A DNA stretch of 64,000 nt, taken from the NCBI GenBank assembly GCA_014773175.1, contig VXCM01000497.1, forward strand, positions 62,001-126,000, given 5' to 3'. Below, piece by piece: positions 1 to 12,261 of the stretch. A program made the position numbers and the translations under genes. The notes beneath the pieces are model-generated. The model made no database searches, was not told the origin of the DNA, and saw only the letters and a program-made list of their open reading frames with translations. Position 1 is the stretch's first letter. Every line of letters starts with the position of its first letter. Source of the DNA: Lucifuga dentata (Eukaryota > Chordata > Actinopteri > Ophidiiformes > Bythitidae).

Positions 1-176
1 CCAGGGTGAAGCCAGAAGATCAGAGAAATTACTGTATGCTAGCTGTGTTTTTACAAATTTAAAACCAGAATTAAACCCATGTGGAGATACTGGAGGGTTT
101 AGCTGTACCTTTTATGAAGAGTTATAAACTTATCAATCAATCCTCTTGGATCAGGACAACGTTGATGTGGCTGCAC

Positions 177-524
177 TTAATGAAGTACTTTAACGTTTTT
201 GTATAATGTAGTATACAATACAAAAAATACCCAGTAAGACTTGGATTGTGGATCACCACCGATCCATGATCCATGTTCCCCTACACTAGAGTCAAACTCT
301 ATCTCCTCCATCATCATGCTAAAACACTCACGGATGGCATCACACACTCTTTGTTTCAGAGGGACGACTTTCAAATTCAACATCAAACCCTCTAATCCTA
401 ATTCCAAACTAATCTGTGTTGTATAAACTCTTGTTAAAATGGCTGCCAAGCCCTGAAATCCTGTCAGAGTCTGATGTTGATGAGAAGAGCTGCAGCACTG
501 TCTCTTGGCAACCAAACCTCTCAA
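177..524 (-). other. unrecognised 115-codon open frame
   Basis: This minus-strand frame starts with ATG at 524 and stops at 177. I do not recognise the product. It has a fairly protein-like composition, with a hydrophobic leucine-rich centre and a later stretch containing CDAIREC and MMMEEIEF. There is no signal peptide, no repeat and no clear family motif. It could be the last exon of a gene entering from the left, a decayed transposon frame, or chance. The lack of flanking exons in phase argues against a confident call. Confidence 0.15.
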
Positions 525-2725
525 GGTGAGTGATGTTTCTAATGAATATGTCCTTTTATGTGTGAATCACACACACCACAATATACCGACAACAAGCATG
601 ATGATGTAATAGTCCAATTAGTTTTAAAAGCATTAGCAAATGCAGTGAAAGTGCTCTCAGCAGCCGTGAATAAACATTTAAAAACAGCTTCCTGTGATTG
701 GGATAAACTGCTGTTTGTTGTCACCATCTCAAGGCTCAATGGTAAAGAACTGGATATGTTAATGAAATGAATAAGGTATAACATCTTTGTATTTTTTCAA
801 GGACAGAGCATGCAGGAAGTCCCAACATTTTTTTCATTGGTTGTAAAGCATAATCTCTGATCATATTTCACAATTAAAAGTCGCTGAGAGAAGTCATACC
901 ATCATCACCAAGGCCCAGCAGTCATCTGAATTAGCTTTTTTTTTTTATCTATGTAAAGCCAGACTGTTACCATCATTACCTTGAAATCAGATGTGTAAAA
1001 GATGATTTATATTTCAAATTCACTCTACAGCTGTATTGCAGACATCATCTTCTTCTTAATCTGCATGAAAAACTGTCAAAAAAATATCAAAATCAGGTTT
1101 ATTTTGATAAATCAGCATCATCTCAGCTACACATTGGTGGCAGTTACATGTCTGTAGACTTGTTGAACATATATTGTATTATAATCCATCAGATCTACAT
1201 CAATATCTGGATCTGATCCTGTTGATAGTCCATCATAGGATATACCTGTACATGCAGGATTTTTAAAATTAAGATTGGTGTCTTAGTTTTTGACAAAATG
1301 TAGACAAATGCCCCATCTATGTTAACAGCAGATTAAGATTTCCTCTCTGACCCCAGCACCACCTGTCTATAAAATTTCATCATCTTACTTTTTGAGATAT
1401 CCTGCTAACAAGCAGACAAACAGAAACACCAGTGTTTTTGTTGGCGGAAATGAGAAACATTGAATTAAAAAGCCTTTGTACCCCAGGGCCCATTACTTTA
1501 TATTTTGAAGAATTTCGAAGGAGACAAACCTCAGCTGAGGAAATTAAACACATTTCCTGAACATAACAACTCATATGATGCCTTGAGATCATTTGGTAAT
1601 TCAATATCTAGCGCTGCCATTGTGAGAGAAACATCCATGGGTTATCCTACAAAGCTGAAGAAAATGGAAAGATGTGGCAGGTCCTAATCTTGAACCAGTT
1701 CTCACCTTTCACACTACCATGTTTTATTGCAGAGATGTACAACATAAAGGTGTATCCATTCAACAAATTCATATTAATAAACGTTTCTGATCAAATATGA
1801 ATACCTCATCACAACTTATATTTGGACACACCACATTTTGCCTGAATTTTTTGGAAACCTTTGCAACAGCCAACAAAGTGGAAGACAGAAAATTGGTAAT
1901 TATGAGGCTTTTCTTTAGGTTCCATGTTTGCATCATCCTCCACTGTTTAAATATCATCAGTCTGCTAAATTCAGATTTCCTTCAGTTATTGATTAGAAAG
2001 GCCTGCACATTTATGATTGTATACACATTGTCTCATCTCCTTCATCTGCCTCATCTCCTTCTACAACAATTAATTATCACCTGCATTTCTCAGAAAGTCA
2101 TTTAACATCTTCCAAGGAAAACAACTTCCTCTTTAGCTCCTTTGTTGGTTATATGTGTAGGTGGTGAGAGGAATGATGACAGCAATAGTGGAACAAGAGA
2201 AAATGTGAGATACACAACATCATTGTGGCTACAATTCAGCCCTTTTGAGGTTATGATTTGTGGAGAATTTGGTTTCTTTAAATCTGAGGAACTGACAAAA
2301 CCAAACATTTCTATCCCTGCATCTTTGCTCCTCCATTCATGACTGTAAGTCTGGAGTTGTTTTAATTCTGCATACGCTTCCTCCCACATTTACTACATAA
2401 GCAGAATTTCTCACATACTCGCTGGAGAAACTTATGTCAATCTGGAGGATAAATAATGTGAGGCAATGTGGGGTCTGAAACATAAACTGTCCCAATCTGC
2501 CTCAGAATATCTTATAGAATGCTTCTGAGTGCATTCCATGGTGTAAAAAAAAAAAGATGGCATCAAACAAGGAAGTCCATATTTTACTCATGTATAGCTG
2601 AAAGAATAAGAAAATGGTACATAAAGCCTTTGAATAAATGTGTGATAACTGTCTCGATAACTATCAGACATTTTTTTTAATGGTTGTCACTGTTAGTGCA
2701 CTGCTGATGTGACAAAAATTGATGA

Positions 2726-3021
2726 TTTTTTTTTTTTTTTTTTTNTTTTTTTTTTTTTTTTTTTTGGTACAGCTCCCATGAGTTTCACATAAGTGCTGTA
2801 TGACTTGAATGACTCCAACGACCCTCACGTGACCTCATGTGACCCATGGAGTCATCTGGCCTAAGGTGTGAAGGACTGTCAGACGACAAGTGCTTACTAC
2901 CCACCACATCAGAACTGAAGAACCTAGTTGGATGAGAGGTGAAACATCCTTAGAAGTAACAAGTCTAGCTGTCTTGAACTACTAAAAAAAAAAAAAAAAA
3001 AANAAAAAAAAAAAAAAAAAT
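2726..3021. repeat. poly-T / poly-A flanked repeat fragment
   Basis: A poly-T run (2726-2765, N at 2745) and a poly-A run (2984-3021, N at 3003) flank about 220 bases. The inner segment contains GGATGAGAGGTGAAAC, a phrase I recognise from a widespread teleost interspersed repeat. The run lengths are unreliable because each contains a single N at an assembly join. Confidence 0.35.
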
Positions 3022-4506
3022 CTCAGACCAGAATCCACAGGAATGTCAAAAACACATTTAGCAGCGAAACGAAACCAGAAAAGTAAGATGTTGGGGTGAA
3101 TTTAAGGGCTCTTTTTGTGCATTTATGTTATTTATCCTTTCTTCAACCCTGGTTTGTCTTGATCCAATTTATTTCTGAGAATGACAAACAGTCCACATCC
3201 TTAAACCACACTGGGAGAGTCACAGCACTCACAGGGTCAAGGGTCACCAGATTGGACAGTGGGAAATTAACGTTTTGGTGTATTGGTTTGGGTTTATTGG
3301 CCCCTGCGCCCATTAAAATGGACTGCAGATGCTGCTGTGATGGAAAGAGGAGTTTTGTCCTGAGCCCAGCGGCCATTAGTGTTACAACAACAGCACTTGT
3401 GATTTAAAGGAAGGCCTTTACTATTAAATATAAATAATAAATAACATGTGCTGCCATTATAAAAAATCCCACCATTATCAGGCTTGTATTGTCCCAGAGT
3501 GGAAGGACTTTGGACTTAATGTGAGAAAATCCAGAAAAACTTTATCAGAGAACCAAGAATTTAACTTGCTGAAAGGACAACATATAAACAGGACAAAAAG
3601 CTTGAATGCAGCATAAAACCCAAATAAAACCCAACTATTTGCTCTGTTTTGCTGCACAAAACACAGCAAAGGGTTGACTGTGATTCTTCTGCTGCTCTTC
3701 TATAATTAAATGATGGTGTTAGGATAACCAAAACAAATACAGCTCAGAGGAATGACTACAGTGTGCTGCAGATGGGAGTGTGTGGCAGAGATAAGATAAA
3801 ATACCAGAAACACACTGCCAGGGAACGAAAATACACAGACACTGCAGAACTGAATGAGAAACAGTTGGTTTAACATTCAAAGCAGTGAAGGATTCAGTAA
3901 ATTATAACCTCCGGTCATTGATCATCATAACACAAACCGTGATGATTCATGACTAGAGGACAAACAAAAACTAATCATATATTTTTTTAAAAAAGGGACA
4001 ACAAACAAGGAGAATGGAAAAGTAAATATGATGGGCTTGGTACTGACGCTACATTCGACTTGCACTCAAAACTCTGAATGTCTGACTTACAATTGGAAAA
4101 AGTCAAAGAAAATGCCCTCTCAACTCAGAATCCCTTCTCAGAAAGTTGTTCCTTAACCCCGAGTTCAGTGTTGATGTCATTTCAATATGGCTGCTCACAC
4201 CAGAAACGGTAATTTCATAATGGTTAGACATCAGTCATCATGCAGATATAGTAATTTAACATATAACACAGGAAACGCAGTAGCTGTTTTGAAAAGGGAA
4301 ATCGCTCACTAATGCTAAAACGTAGCTTCTTTTGGTCCAAAAGAGAAAACTAAATAAAAATGTTGATGGAGGCATCCATGTTGTCTCCCAGTTTGTTTTG
4401 CTTGAATGTGCATTGGTCGTAAATGACATAATTCCAAGTTATAGCTCCCGACTTCCAAGGTACAACAAAATGCAGCAATAACTCCAACTGAACCTCACCC
4501 TCTTCC

Positions 4507-5109
4507 NNNNNNNNNNNNNNNNNNNNNNNNNNNNNNNNNNNNNNNNNNNNNNNNNNNNNNNNNNNNNNNNNNNNNNNNNNNNNNNNNNNNNNNNNNNNNN
4601 NNNNNNNNNNNNNNNNNNNNNNNNNNNNNNNNNNNNNNNNNNNNNNNNNNNNNNNNNNNNNNNNNNNNNNNNNNNNNNNNNNNNNNNNNNNNNNNNNNNN
4701 NNNNNNNNNNNNNNNNNNNNNNNNNNNNNNNNNNNNNNNNNNNNNNNNNNNNNNNNNNNNNNNNNNNNNNNNNNNNNNNNNNNNNNNNNNNNNNNNNNNN
4801 NNNNNNNNNNNNNNNNNNNNNNNNNNNNNNNNNNNNNNNNNNNNNNNNNNNNNNNNNNNNNNNNNNNNNNNNNNNNNNNNNNNNNNNNNNNNNNNNNNNN
4901 NNNNNNNNNNNNNNNNNNNNNNNNNNNNNNNNNNNNNNNNNNNNNNNNNNNNNNNNNNNNNNNNNNNNNNNNNNNNNNNNNNNNNNNNNNNNNNNNNNNN
5001 NNNNNNNNNNNNNNNNNNNNNNNNNNNNNNNNNNNNNNNNNNNNNNNNNNNNNNNNNNNNNNNNNNNNNNNNNNNNNNNNNNNNNNNNNNNNNNNNNNNN
5101 NNNNNNNNN
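4507..5109. other. assembly gap (603 N)
   Basis: This is a continuous run of N between contigs. Open frames reported across it are artefacts. Nothing can be said about the content or the true length. Confidence 0.98.
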
Positions 5110-8002
5110 AGCTCCAGCACACATAAACCACTAAAAGAGAAGTAACACCAGACATAAATGAAATCATACTAGTAAAATAAATTGTAAAACATTTAGAATA
5201 CAACATAATATAATAACAGAAAATGCCATAAACTGAGTTAACATAAAAAAACAAAGAAAATCAAACATCAAGACATAATAAATAATGATTTAACCAAATT
5301 AACTTGCCACAAAAAGAAACTCAACTTACCACGTTGGTCATAGCCAGGAAAGAGGAAAATTAACAGGGTGCACACCCCAAACAGCAGGGGCACCCCCAAC
5401 CACACAGCTTCCCTGGCCATGCCCCAAAGTGTAATAGTAACAAAAAAAAGCAAGGGAAAGAAAAGGAACATGAATAATAAATAAATAAACTACGGCAGTG
5501 GAGATCAACCAAACCTCATTGCTCTGCTACAATAGCACCCTCATAAAACAAAACCTCAACAGATTCAGAGCAAGAAGATTCAGCACAGATACTGAATTCA
5601 TAACCGCAGTTTTCTCATGTTGCTTCTTCTAATCCATGTTTGACCAGTTTATAGGTCAAGCTGTCAGAGCTCCCTCTTCTACTCATTCACGTGTGTGTGT
5701 GTGCATGCATGTTTGTACGTGCTCACATATTCTGTTTATTTTTATTCCAGAAAGAGCTCAAGAGAAACACAGAAACACAATGTAGGCCCAAGCGTGTGTG
5801 TGTGTGTGTGTGTTCAGGAGAAGGGGAAGGAAGGATAAAGATTGAGGAGAAGGCTATTTTCTTCCTTTGTCATCCTGAAACCACTTCCTTGCTTCTCTCC
5901 CTTCTCCACCACTACATACACACACGTGCATACACACACACACACAAGCACACAAAAAACTCCACAGGTTAAAAATAAGCCATTGTTATGCCTGCACAAA
6001 GGGACTTGGGAGGGGCTTTCACAAAGGAAAAAAGTTGATGCATCCACTTAGTCTTTAATATAAAGCATAAAGCCTTTTTTGAACAACATGAGGAATTTCA
6101 TTATTATAAACAGTAAAGTCCAATTTTATGTCATGTTGGACTGGAGTGTATGAAAAAATAGACAGAATGTATGCCTTCACTGATACCAATAATGTCACTG
6201 AATGCATCAACAAATCATCACATTCTCTGATAAAATGCAACAAATTATAATTCATAATTAAACCAATGGTGTCAGAAATATTTCCCCAGCCAAAGCAAAT
6301 AGCAGTATTGATAAATACAGATCAATTCCGTGACCCAATTCTGATTTTTGCTCACATGTAACACCAATTGGATAGGCATTGTTATCTGTTTTGGGGTCAT
6401 TTATGGAAACAAATGTTATATACATTGGATATCTACCAATGTGACTCTCATCTAAACACAAAGATCAGTATTGACATTAAGAAAATGTGGCACTCTTATA
6501 CTTCATCCATATGAATACCAACCACTGCTACACATCCAAGCTGCAACAAGAGCTCTAATCCTTCTTCTCCACCTTAAATCATGATTACATCATTGCAGAC
6601 TTTGAAAGAAACAGCTTGTGTAAGTATTTATGTCTCATTGTAGAATTTTGTTTACCTCCTCTGTCTCAGAAACTAAACTCTCATTTGTGTATTTGAGAGT
6701 CTATTAAACAATCAGATATCAGCAAAAACTCAGAATTGGGCATCAAGACCCATAGTGTAAATATAGAAAAAGTGATATTTGGCTTTGCTTAACTCTTATG
6801 GTTTTGATCACTGGAAAAATAAGCAGCAACACTGGTGTAACGGTGTGCAAGCAGATGTGAAGCTACAAGCTGATGAACACAGACTAGATGTATTGTACGT
6901 ATAGATACAGACAGATCATTTTCTCCTGCTGGAGGAGAGAGAAGGAAGAAATTCTACCTGCAGTCCTACTTGTAGCTGACTGGATGTCAGTTTACTATAT
7001 CAAACACTGGGAAAAACATTAAGTCTGGTGATTAAAGGCCTCTAGAGCAAAACTTTATGAGACTGTAAATGTGCATTCATCCTTCCTCTAAATTATTTCC
7101 ACTTTCTGTTTGAGCATATCATTTGTTTTTCAGCTTATCAAGGGCCACTTCTTTAAAACACAACATGACAAGAGTGTTACTTGTACTACAATGAGAACCT
7201 CTGACCAATTGAAACAAAAGATCCTGTTATGCAATGACCAAAACAAGGTTCAGCTACAGGTCACACCTTATGCATGAATGTGCAGAGGCCATCTGAAGCA
7301 AAATGATGAACAACAAGAGGATGCATTTTACGACCTGCACAGCAAGTATTGTTATATTTACACACATCCACCACTTGGCTCTGGGGCCCTCATGCCTGTC
7401 TTTCACTATAAATGATGGGATCTCTTTTGCTTCCAATGTTAAAGCATTCCGGACTGTGGAAAGTGGGCTCTTGATTCTGGTTGGTCCTGTAAATCACTCA
7501 TGAAAGCCAGCCCACCAGAAGTATTTGTCTCCAGGATTTAGAGAGGCCTAGCTGTCCGTGCATGAGCAATTATGGACTTGGTTATTTTCCCATAGCTGGA
7601 TCCAAAAACACTTCCTCCAGTTTGGATTAATGCCATGTGTCCCTTTTCATATTTTTTTTTATCCCATGGGGGTGTAGGAGCAGCACAGACTGTACAGAAT
7701 ACATGAGAACAGACATGACAGTCAAACCATGATACAATCATCCCTCCAGCGCCCTGCTCCCCCTTCCCACCAAACACAGGCTCTCCCACGGATAGTGAAC
7801 TACTGATGTCTCCCACCCAGTGTGGGAGCCAGTACATCCTGACACAGTTCTCATACATGGTCAGCTCGACATCATGTTTACCTCCAAAACATCTACTCGG
7901 ATCCTTTTCACTTCTTCATCCTTTGAAGAAAAAACTCTCTCTCATTACATTTCACTGAAATAACACACAAACCAAACTGACATCGTTGGTAATCAGACTA
8001 AG
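5110..8002. other. intergenic stretch with decayed repeats
   Basis: No gene was recognised. The stretch has short GT tracts at about 5691 and 5795 and a CA tract at about 5919-5946. At about 6310-6765 is a decayed copy of the repeat also seen at 32719-33447. A minus-strand open frame of 106 codons (7538-7858) is unrecognised. It is open a further 21 codons upstream, but no acceptable splice partner was found. Confidence 0.4.
6310..6765. mobile_element. decayed non-autonomous element, relative of 32719-33447
   Basis: The right part reads AGAATTGGGCATCAAGACCC followed by ATAGTGTAAAT. This parallels the right end of the element at 32719-33447, which reads TTGGAATTGAGCATCAAGAC then TTGTAGTGTAAATCC. 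The left part contains CCAATTCTGATTTTTGCTCA, like GATTCTGATCTTTTGCTCAA at the left of the other copy. Ends and target-site duplication are not clear. Confidence 0.35.
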
Positions 8003-8455
8003 TGTGATGGGTGGGTTCCGGAGGAGGACTCAAATGCAGGCTCAGGCAGTGTATGAGGAAGAAACAGTCTTTAATTGAAGTCCAGGCAAGAATACTACTG
8101 ATAGTGAGGCAGGATGAACTTACAGGAATCAGGCAGATAATCCACAAGGCAGGCGGCGAAAAAAAATAAAAGAAACAAACCAACAAACATAAAGACAGGA
8201 AAACCAGGAGACAAGAAACAAGCTAACCAGGCAAACAAGCAAACAGGACGAGCAAACCAGCAAACAAGACAATCTGGCAGAAAACAAAGGAACCCAGGGT
8301 AGTATAAATACTGAAGACGTGATTAACTGATAGAACACAGGTGATGGAGAAAACTGGAGGGAAACTAAACAAAAACCGGAAGTAAAGCAAACTAGACAGC
8401 AAAAAACCAAGACTACAAAATAAAACAGGAAGTGACCAAAGAACAGATCATGACA
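8003..8455 (-). mobile_element. solo LTR of an LTR retrotransposon
   Basis: A 453-base insertion begins TGTGATGG and ends CATGACA, so it has TG...CA ends in either orientation. It is flanked by identical five-base direct repeats CTAAG at 7998-8002 and 8456-8460. A 5-bp target duplication with TG/CA ends and no internal gag/pol is the signature of a solo LTR left by recombination between two LTRs. I place it on the minus strand because an ATTAAA polyadenylation-type signal then lies near the 3' end. Small open frames inside it are not genes. The family (Gypsy-like or other) cannot be set by eye. Confidence 0.75.
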
Positions 8456-8460
8456 CTAAG

Positions 8461-11400
8461 ATGCATTTTCTAATTGTTAATAGTGCCGTCATGTATTTTG
8501 GGTATTTTGAATTGTCATAGTCAGGAAATGCCAGTTGTGTTATGGGGAGGCGCTATACTATGCTAGCAGATTTGATCAGCAAGTAAACCAATTAACTCTC
8601 AGTCATGTTCAGATTGTGTAAATGTTGAAGGTGAAGTAGGTGGTCCCAGGTGAATCCTAGTCTTAAATCAGTCCTAAATCCCTTATGGGGAATACGACTT
8701 TTACTGCTTCTGTGGAGGGTTAATAAACTTGTTGATGAATACAAAAGACTCAACTAAATCATAACTAACTAAACAATAACTAAACCAGCCACTGGTATCT
8801 GAGTAGAGGTGTTGAATATCATATAAAATTACAATGCAGTGTTGCTACTGTGACCTCCATCCTCACCTCTGCTCCTATTATTTGCATACAGTATGTAACT
8901 AAAGCGTGTCGGTTATCTTCCGCTGAGTCTAAAATAAGCACACAGTTTTTTTCAGGTGCTGGTGGGGGGTTTGTTGGTCTTATGAAAGGGACAAACTGGG
9001 GACTGAATGGGGATTGGGACCAAAGTAGAAGCCAAAACACCTATTAATACATTGACAGCTGCCTGGCAAGAGCAGCCTGTTCCAGCCAAAGACACACTGG
9101 GACACTGGAAGGAGGGAGTTTCCCACGGGGCAGATCCACAGTCAGCATCTACACTGTGGTATTTACTCTGAGGCATTCAAAAGACAGGTGAGGCTCTGGT
9201 CTGGGATCAGCTTCCTCGTGGGTGAAGATTACAAACTGGCAACCCTACCTGCAGGGGTTAAAGGGTATTCCTGCAAGACACCACTTAAAATGGAGCCAAA
9301 TATAGATAGAAACACACAAAGCAAACATGGAAATAGATTCTGCTGGTGAAATGGAAAACCTTCACGACAAATTTTGCAGAGGCAGGTACATGGCTGTGGA
9401 TGAACTTATACTCTGTCTCACTATGAGCCTTCAGTTTATTTTGATGTGTGTATGCAAATAATTATAATCCATGTTGGCCATTGTAGTGCATTGTAGACAG
9501 GAAATCTAAGGACTGAACCCTAAATTTAGAAATAAAAACAAGATACTGTATCACATCAGGTGTGCACAGATCTTCTTTGTGTCTACAGACGTTTTGTATT
9601 TTGGATTAAGGACAGTGTATAGAATCACCAAATAAATCAGTGAATATTTATACTGCAGCTATACAGAGTTCACTGATGATTCCCATTTTACACTGTGCAT
9701 GCAAATGTGAAGGAAAATCATCCAGGATAAATGCAAATAGACAAAATAAGAAACCACATGAGTTCATTCAGCCTGATGAGGACAAGTAGTAGATGTTTAT
9801 ACTTAGATTTATACATATACTGGCACATAGCAACAAAAACGACTTTTAAGTCGTTTTTGTTGCTATGTGAGTATTTTTATAGAAGAGACATTCAGATGTT
9901 GGAATCCAGTTCCTTTTGCGTGTTGTTTTGTTAGACAGCTTATCAAAGGATTTTTTGCCGTTCAAACCCTTCTTAGTGTGTGAAAGAGTTAACTTTCTGG
10001 GTCTTTATGATTGTTTATCAGTTGACTGTGTTTCAATCGAAGCAAAGGTACTCAATTTTGAATAAGATTTGATAAAATTAGCTGAAATACTGCACAGTAA
10101 GGTTACCCGAAAGATAGACGAGCAGGTCCTAAACCAACGTCTGCTTGAAAAGGCTGCTGTATTCTAAACTGGTTATTGCTTGATAAAGTGTCAGGGCTCT
10201 GCTAAATGACAAGAAACACTATCAGCTTCCAGTAAACGATTAAAACACTGCAAAATTAGCACTTTTGCTCATCTATACTGTCAAATATCATCCCACTTTT
10301 ATTGCCATGTTGACTGAGGTTCTCTTTGCTTTTGTTGACAAAGGACTCATCAGCCATCTGTTGCGCTTTTGCATTTTTTTAAGAGAATCAGATAATTCTA
10401 TTCTATTCTATTGTAGGATATATTTACATTTTAGGAGCAGGCGACAAGTCAGCTCTAGGTGTGACCTTCTCTCAACCTGCATTTATTCTCAATGATACAC
10501 GATGATACCCCTATCAGAAAAAAAAACTGACCTTAATATGACTCTTTGTATTTTTAAAAGGCTGCACAGCCATATAATACTGCTATGATACTGATATGAT
10601 GAATTAACTGTGTCTGTAGCGCTTAATTGTAAATTTATGGCGACCTTGATGAACTTTGAGTAGTGTCACTGCACCATTCTGACCATTTTCCTATACTCAG
10701 TTAAGTTTTGCTCTGATAAAAAACGTTATTTCATGTCGTATTATTGTATCTTTATAAAATTTATTGTAATAGTCCTTAATAATTACATTTTTATTCACTC
10801 CGCATTCACAAGCATACAAGCCTTGAGGTGAACCTCATAAACCACTGCAATATGTGATGGTTCAGATTTCCAAATCTGTGACAAGCAGCTTTGTGTTAAA
10901 AAGAGAAACCTGTGGCTTACCTTGTTTCTTTCTTTGACTGGATTGTCAGAATGTTTTTTCCTCTGAATAGCTCCATGCGTTCATGATCCGAGCAGGGAAA
11001 AGTCTCATGCTGCCCTGTCAACGCTGACCAACCCTAACACTCAGCTGCAGCAGTAAAGTCCAGCACAGTCACAACACAATGTTTTCCTGTTGCCAATTTC
11101 AAAATAAAAAGCGGATTGGAAAAATAAGGTTAAGAAAAAAAGTTCCAAAGTGACGTTTACACACAAGTTTACACCCACAGTCCGTATGATCGTTGATATC
11201 GTTTTACATCATTTCCTAATGCTTTAGTTTTGATGGTCAGGGTTAATTTATGTTGTATGCTTGACACACCTAGCAGTTACAAATAATTACAAACACTTTG
11301 ACCTTGGAGCTAAATCACAATAGGTGAGTTTCGAACAAATTGGCAGTGCCTAAATAAGAAGCAAATTCGATTCATTTTAGAGAGAAATTTTAGAAAGCAA

Positions 11401-12114
11401 GAGATGTGTGGCTGTTTCATGACCCCTCGCGTAGGGCATTAATTTATATTGCATATACAGTGTGGATTATAATATAATATAATGTGGATTAAAGCAGGAT
11501 GGAGATAGTTTGGGATAGTCTATAAACCTAAATTATGATAATACGCTGATCGATTATATTAGTTTGAATTGACTGACACTTTCAATGTCTGCAGCAGCCA
11601 GTCGTAATAACTTGGCTGTGAAGTGCAAGACTGCCATCTGCAGTTTTTTTTTTTTCATGCGGTGCCGAATATCTAAAAATAAATTAATACATAAATACAA
11701 ATAAAAATTCTGAACAATATTACTAGGAAATAATGGGATGGTTTTACTTTCTTTTTAAAAGACTTTAAAAAGAATTGGAAAATTAAATGGATGAACTGTT
11801 CACATACACTGAATCGCTCATCTGTAACATGGTCAAGATAATTTTGGTGCCATTTAATATAAAACTTTACTTGCTGTGGATGCAGCATCATCCCAGAGTG
11901 AGCTGTTTGAGGAGAAAGGTTGAGGACATAAAAACACATCTTCCAAGCAAACACAGCCGGCTGTCTAAATTGTTGCTTGAATCTAGAAAATACAAGGTTG
12001 CGAAGGCTATTAAACTCATCATGCTGTTATCTGACCGCCCATTGGACCGTCCAGTTCTTGGTCTGCTCCAATCACAGCGCACAAGAAGAGTAGCCTGCGC
12101 CCCTCCTCGTATCG
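8461..12114. other. intergenic stretch upstream of itch
   Basis: No gene was recognised in this AT-rich stretch. It contains the perfect hairpin at 9824-9869. The last 75 bases belong to the itch promoter region. No divergently transcribed partner gene was found on the minus strand next to the promoter. Confidence 0.5.
9824..9869. repeat. perfect 22-bp inverted repeat with 2-nt spacer
   Basis: The left arm begins CACATAGCAACAAAAACG and is followed after two T's by its exact reverse complement. The pairing extends a further 5 bp (ATACT/AGTAT) beyond a 2-nt GG bulge. There is no mismatch in the main stem. It may be a snap-back duplication, the core of a small fold-back element or a sequencing artefact. 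No coding or microRNA identity was recognised; a 2-nt loop is too tight for a canonical pre-miRNA. Confidence 0.8.
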
Positions 12115-12150
12115 ATCACGTGACGCGGGCTGACGAAGGTGGCGGAAGTT
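12041..12150 (+). promoter_or_regulatory. itch: itch promoter region (CCAAT, E-box, ETS)
   Basis: The region just before the non-coding first exon is locally GC-richer than its surroundings. It has an inverted CCAAT box (ATTGG, 12041-12045) and a direct CCAAT box (12068-12072), whose starts are 27 bases apart. It also has an E-box in the context ATCACGTGAC (12115-12124) and an ETS core CGGAAGT (12143-12149). No TATA box is evident. This set is typical of a TATA-less housekeeping promoter bound by NF-Y, USF/TFE-type bHLH and ETS factors. The exact start site cannot be read from sequence. Confidence 0.55.
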
Positions 12151-12261
12151 TGGTCTTCCTTGAAGTGAAACCCGACAGAAACCCAAACAAGTCGCGCTCT
12201 GAGGGTTGGGACTTAACTCTACCGGTACGGTTTTAGTCTCGCAGCCACCCTACAGACCCGG
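12125..12261 (+). other. itch: itch exon 1, 5' non-coding (approximate start)
   Basis: A GC-rich segment ends at a strong donor, CCCGG|GTAAGAG, with the intron starting at 12262. It lies directly after the promoter motifs and 3.6 kb before the ATG exon. NEDD4-family genes commonly start with a non-coding exon, which fits. The left edge is a guess and no transcript evidence is available. Confidence 0.5.

Larger units (their letters stand above)
1..4506. other. intergenic stretch, left part
   Basis: No gene was recognised here. The longest open frame is the 115-codon minus-strand one at 177-524, listed separately. The stretch holds two long homopolymer runs with embedded single Ns (around 2745 and 3003). 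A fragment at about 1340-1430 resembles a common teleost interspersed repeat: it has a C-rich CACCACCTGTC part, then TTTTTGAGATATCCTGCTAA, then an AAACA-rich tail. The rest is AT-rich and unremarkable. Confidence 0.5.

Noticed and set aside
4350..5254. Open frames of 209-271 codons on the minus strand
   Set aside because: They run through the 603-base N gap and have almost no real sequence.
9824..9869. Possible microRNA precursor
   Set aside because: The loop is two bases and the stem is perfect and only 22 bp, unlike vertebrate pre-miRNAs.
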